From: Candidatus Aerophobota bacterium
GTDB lineage: Bacteria > Aerophobota > Aerophobia > Aerophobales > B3-G15
Assembly (NCBI GenBank): GCA_030615365.1
Contig: JAUWZM010000089.1
Location: 1-9,867, forward strand
DNA length: 9,867 nt
Direction of reading: 5' to 3'
The first letter of the stretch is position 1. Every line of letters begins with the position of its first letter. The notes beneath the pieces were generated by a model. That model searched no databases, was not told the DNA's origin, and saw only the letters and a program-made list of their open reading frames with translations. Of the stretch, positions 7,351 through 9,867 are shown in pieces. The position numbers and the translations under genes are program-made.

Positions 7351-8397
7351 TTATAATATATCACTTCTAATGTCTAGAGAACTTTGTCTTTTGGCACTTT
7401 CAATAGCACCAAAAACCATGCTCAAACTCTTTATATTGTCCGTACAGATTGTTTCTGGCTTCTTCCCTGTTCTCACGCAGTGGACAAATTCTTTGATTAG
7501 ACCGGCATGAGCTCCTACCTTATCTTTGAGATCATATTCTGGAATTTGCAGGTCTTGATAATTAGAAATAAGTCCACTGGTTTCGCTTACTACCTGAACT
7601 TGGTAATGCTCAGCACCATCCCATTTTATACTTCCTTTCTCGCAGATTATACGCCACTCACTCTCCCAGGATGTATTGAGTCCTTGTGCACACCAACTAC
7701 CGCAGTAGGTATAAACAACCCCCCCTGTCATCTGGAAAATTGCTACTGCTGAGGCATCATGATCATACCAGGAGCCAGATGGATTCCACTCTTTACAGTA
7801 AACCGATACCGGGTCTTGACCGCTAATAAAACGAGCTGCATCAAAGGTGTGGATTGCCATATCAAGTAGAAGAACATGCTCCATGTGGTCACGAAAACCA
7901 CCGAAATGGGCTCCAATATAAAAATCACTATTTACTGTGGTTAATCCTCCTAAATCTCCTGACAACAAAAAGTTTCTCAACCGTCTAATTTGGGCATTAT
8001 AACGGTAATTTTGAGTAACCGCAAAGATTTTTCCTGTTTTTTTTGCGGCAGTAGTTAACTTTTTAGCATCATCCATTGAATCTGTCATAGGTTTTTCCCC
8101 TAAAACATGGCAACCATGATGCAAAGCCTCAAGAGTTACCTCTGTATGGGCTTCAGGAACAGTACAGTTAAAAACAATATCTGGAGAGACTTTCTTTAAC
8201 ACAGCACCAAGATCCGTACCAATCTCAGTTTCCTCTAATCCATACTCAGAAGCCCTTAATAAAGCGTTCTCCTTCTTTATATCTACTAAGCCGACAATCT
8301 CTAAGTTCGAAATATCACCTGCAACCTTAAGCCATACTGTGCTCATACCTCCACATCCGACAAGAACAGCGGTAACCTTCTGTGATTTGTTATTCAT
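7351..8397 (-). CDS. Gfo/Idh/MocA family oxidoreductase (second in transcription order)
   Basis: This is a 348-residue NAD(P)-dependent oxidoreductase of usual family length. The N-terminal Rossmann domain has VLVGCGGMS (11-19) and Asp39 at the end of the second strand (GLVDI), which favours NAD. EKP at 101-103 supplies the conserved Lys102, and DMAIHTFD (179-186) supplies the family's D-x3-H catalytic pair, Asp179/His183. Members oxidise a ring hydroxyl of free or phosphorylated sugars, inositols or glycosides. I chose ATG 8397 because AAAGGGAG lies just upstream; ATG 8418 is in frame but has no binding site at a suitable distance. A 248-bp spacer precedes the gene, and the first AP2 gene follows after 22 bases. 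Substrate not identifiable. Confidence 0.9.
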   Translation of the reverse strand: MNNKSQKVTAVLVGCGGMSTVWLKVAGDISNLEIVGLVDIKKENALLRASEYGLEETEIGTDLGAVLKKVSPDIVFNCTVPEAHTEVTLEALHHGCHVLGEKPMTDSMDDAKKLTTAAKKTGKIFAVTQNYRYNAQIRRLRNFLLSGDLGGLTTVNSDFYIGAHFGGFRDHMEHVLLLDMAIHTFDAARFISGQDPVSVYCKEWNPSGSWYDHDASAVAIFQMTGGVVYTYCGSWCAQGLNTSWESEWRIICEKGSIKWDGAEHYQVQVVSETSGLISNYQDLQIPEYDLKDKVGAHAGLIKEFVHCVRTGKKPETICTDNIKSLSMVFGAIESAKRQSSLDIRSDIL

Positions 8398-8645
8398 CTT
8401 GCTCCCTTTGATCTTCATTGAGTTTTTATGATAGTCTATATCTCCTAAGACTTTTTCCTTTTGTCGGAAGTTCTACGGTTATTTCCAACTGTCAAAATCT
8501 TCCTTTCTGTGGTCAAAATCACCTACCAAATCTTTCAATAACACCATTTAATTTATTTTTATAATATTTAAAATTCTCTCATTGTATTTCCGGGATAAAG
8601 ATTTTAGAGACTCAACAAATTATCTCCTCGATTTTGTGGAAAACA
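8398..8645. other. 248-bp spacer between the two Gfo/Idh/MocA genes
   Basis: The spacer has an A+T-rich tract (about 8545-8580) but no clear -35/-10 pair on the minus strand, and no hairpin followed by T residues after the upstream stop. It includes the 9-bp direct repeat listed separately. A 22-codon frame runs from ATG 8547 to TAA 8479 and contains KDLVGDFDHRKEDFDSW. It starts right after an in-frame TAA and has no ribosome binding site, so it is only a weak candidate for a leader peptide or decayed gene. The length suggests that transcription of the downstream genes may be controlled or restarted here. Confidence 0.4.
8491..8520. repeat. 9-bp direct repeat GTCAAAATC at 21-bp period
   Basis: GTCAAAATC occurs on the plus strand at 8491-8499 and again at 8512-8520, identical in all nine bases. 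The start-to-start distance of 21 bases is two helical turns, so both copies face the same side of DNA, as expected for a regulator that binds tandem half-sites. It lies about 95-125 bases upstream of the Gfo/Idh gene start. On the minus strand the same bases would encode Asp-Phe-Asp twice in the 22-codon frame, which offers a coding explanation instead. No third copy was noticed in the window. Confidence 0.3.
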
Positions 8646-9695
8646 TCAGTTCGGCAATTTATGCTTTAACATCTCAAGAATTGGCTCAGTCGGAATTTGT
8701 TTGATGGGCAGATCAATTCTCCGATTTTCATAGCTGCTCAGACATATCCCCATTAATATCTGAAATCCATGGTAGCTTATCTCGCCGTTACACGGATGCA
8801 CCTTCCTGGGATCATCCAACCATTCGGCAATATCCTTGGTGTAGCATGCCTGAAGATACTTTTCCTGATTAAACCAATCATCCCCCTGCTCTTTCAAGAT
8901 CTGGCCATGGGAGGATTTAGTGAATGCTTGAAAATCACCATTGGGCATTGTCTGCACATATCCGTGTGAGCCGTAGATGGTCACTGGACTAGCAAAGTAG
9001 GGCTGATCAGTATACTTTGAGTAATCTGGAGCAAGAACACCAAACTCAAAAATAGCATGCACACCATTTTCAAATTTAGCTTTTCCAAACGACATATCTG
9101 GTGAACTATGGAAGCTCGAAAGACCTTTCTTGCCATGTACATGACCAATAACCCACTCAGCATGATAACCGTGATTGCACCAAAGGGCATAGTCTACAAG
9201 ATGACAGCCAAGATCTAAAAGGTTGGATTTAGTGGTCGCATGAATCGTATGTATCTTGCCAATTTCGTTGCCATCGATGATTTTCTTCACCTTTTTCCAG
9301 TGCTGTGCATATTTATGTTGATGCGAGACGACATACTTAATTCCAGCTTCACTACATATCTCATGAATTTTCTTCGCCTCAGATAGAGATTTCGCCATTG
9401 GTTTCTCAAAGTCAATAAGTTTCACCCCATGCTTAACTCCCAATTCTACCAAGGGAAGACGTATCATAGGTGGCGTAGAAAAACAGAAAACATCCGGCTT
9501 TTCGATAGCGAGCATTTCCTCGGCATCGGTGTAAGTTTTTTCGATGCCAAACTCCTTGGCACGAGACTTAAGCTTCTCCGCATCCAGGTCGCAAATGGCT
9601 ACCACATCAAATCGGTCTACATTAGCCAAAAATCCCTGCAGGTGAATTTTACCTCTTGCCCCACACCCAACAATCGCAACAGTGTATTTTTTTAT
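8646..9695 (-). CDS. Gfo/Idh/MocA family oxidoreductase with apparent ATA start
   Basis: Read from ATA 9693-9695 this is a 349-residue dinucleotide-dependent oxidoreductase of normal family length. The Rossmann motif is VAIVGCGARG (6-15), Asp36 ends the second strand (ICDLD, NAD-type), EKP at 97-99 gives conserved Lys98, and DLGCH (161-165) gives the D-x3-H catalytic pair. The start is unusual. Between the in-frame TAA about 30 bases further upstream and the Rossmann motif there is no ATG, GTG or TTG. The first TTG (9629) lies after the glycine motif and would delete the first strand. AAGGAGG (9701-9707) sits 5 bases before ATA, and I-KKYTVAIVGCG aligns with the usual M-KKY start of such enzymes. 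It follows the URO-D-like gene by 39 bases. Alternatives are a consensus error (ATG read as ATA) or a non-functional copy. Substrate unknown. Confidence 0.87.
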   Translation of the reverse strand: MKKYTVAIVGCGARGKIHLQGFLANVDRFDVVAICDLDAEKLKSRAKEFGIEKTYTDAEEMLAIEKPDVFCFSTPPMIRLPLVELGVKHGVKLIDFEKPMAKSLSEAKKIHEICSEAGIKYVVSHQHKYAQHWKKVKKIIDGNEIGKIHTIHATTKSNLLDLGCHLVDYALWCNHGYHAEWVIGHVHGKKGLSSFHSSPDMSFGKAKFENGVHAIFEFGVLAPDYSKYTDQPYFASPVTIYGSHGYVQTMPNGDFQAFTKSSHGQILKEQGDDWFNQEKYLQACYTKDIAEWLDDPRKVHPCNGEISYHGFQILMGICLSSYENRRIDLPIKQIPTEPILEMLKHKLPN

Positions 9696-9707
9696 TTTTT
9701 CCTCCTT
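9693..9707 (-). promoter_or_regulatory. Strong ribosome binding site followed by ATA start of the Gfo/Idh gene
   Basis: On the minus strand AAGGAGG (9701-9707), five A residues, then ATA (9693-9695). The sequence AAGGAGGAAAAA is shared exactly with the site before the MDR gene at 5605-5616. Since no conventional start lies in frame upstream of the cofactor motif, this site is the best evidence for where translation begins. Confidence 0.6.
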
Positions 9708-9734
9708 GATATCCTTGCTATTTTAAAATAAAGT

Positions 9735-9867
9735 CTAAAATTTGAATTCCTTCACTGCCTGGAACATTGCCATAAGATTCTCTATGGGAACTTTTGCTTG
9801 AATGTTGTGAATAGTAGCAAATACGAAACCTCCTCCCTTTCCAAATATACGGCAACGTTTAGTAACC
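9735..9867 (-). CDS. Uroporphyrinogen decarboxylase-like (URO-D) family protein, C-terminal 44 codons
   Basis: Only the last 44 codons are inside the window, ending at TAG 9735-9737. The peptide contains GKGGGFVFATIHNIQ and then VPIENLMAMFQAV, the characteristic C-terminus of the URO-D superfamily (GGGFVF-x2-HNIQ-x-x-VP-x-EN). Besides haem-pathway decarboxylases, this superfamily includes corrinoid-dependent methyltransferases such as MtaA and MtbA. Family members of unknown role are common near sugar-oxidoreductase genes in anaerobes, which fits this context better than haem synthesis. It precedes the Gfo/Idh gene by 39 bases, so they are probably co-transcribed. The active-site part is outside the window, so decarboxylase versus methyltransferase cannot be decided. 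Confidence 0.8.
   Translation of the reverse strand, partial: VTKRCRIFGKGGGFVFATIHNIQAKVPIENLMAMFQAVKEFKF

Overview
The window is an A+T-rich bacterial segment in which every supported gene lies on the minus strand, so transcription runs from base 9867 towards base 1. Strong AGGAGG-type ribosome binding sites, closely spaced genes and an iron-sulfur flavoprotein suggest an anaerobic bacterium, possibly an environmental lineage. There is no rRNA, ribosomal protein or other marker, so the organism cannot be named.

Layout in transcription order: the last 44 codons of a uroporphyrinogen-decarboxylase-like (URO-D) protein (9867-9735); a Gfo/Idh/MocA oxidoreductase whose only sensible start is ATA (9695-8646); a 248-bp spacer with a 9-bp repeat at a 21-bp period; a second Gfo/Idh/MocA oxidoreductase (8397-7351); a xylose-isomerase-like TIM-barrel (AP2) protein (7328-6417); a 129-bp spacer; an iron-sulfur flavodoxin-like protein (6287-5640); a zinc alcohol dehydrogenase of the MDR family with an ambiguous ATG/ATA start (5631 or 5601 to 4597); a second AP2 protein (4576-3803); a 125-bp spacer with a candidate promoter; a third AP2 protein (3677-2757); a second zinc MDR dehydrogenase (2733-1657); a 356-bp spacer holding a remnant that resembles an FG-GAP/VCBS repeat; and the first 433 codons of a putative glycoside hydrolase (1300 to the window edge).

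Together these look like one catabolic island for a sugar, glycoside or cyclitol. Four NAD(P)-type dehydrogenases (two Gfo/Idh/MocA, two zinc MDR) could oxidise ring hydroxyls, three metal-dependent AP2 proteins could isomerise, epimerise, dehydrate or cleave the keto intermediates, and the glycoside hydrolase could release the monomer. The flavoprotein and URO-D-like protein hint at extra redox or methyl-transfer chemistry. No transporter, kinase, aldolase or regulator is visible, so the substrate cannot be assigned from this window.

The most unusual signal is at the level of start codons. Two genes have the same AAGGAGGAAAAA ribosome binding stretch followed by ATA exactly where their families normally begin with ATG. 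For the Gfo/Idh gene at 8646-9695 no ATG, GTG or TTG exists upstream of the Rossmann motif in that frame.
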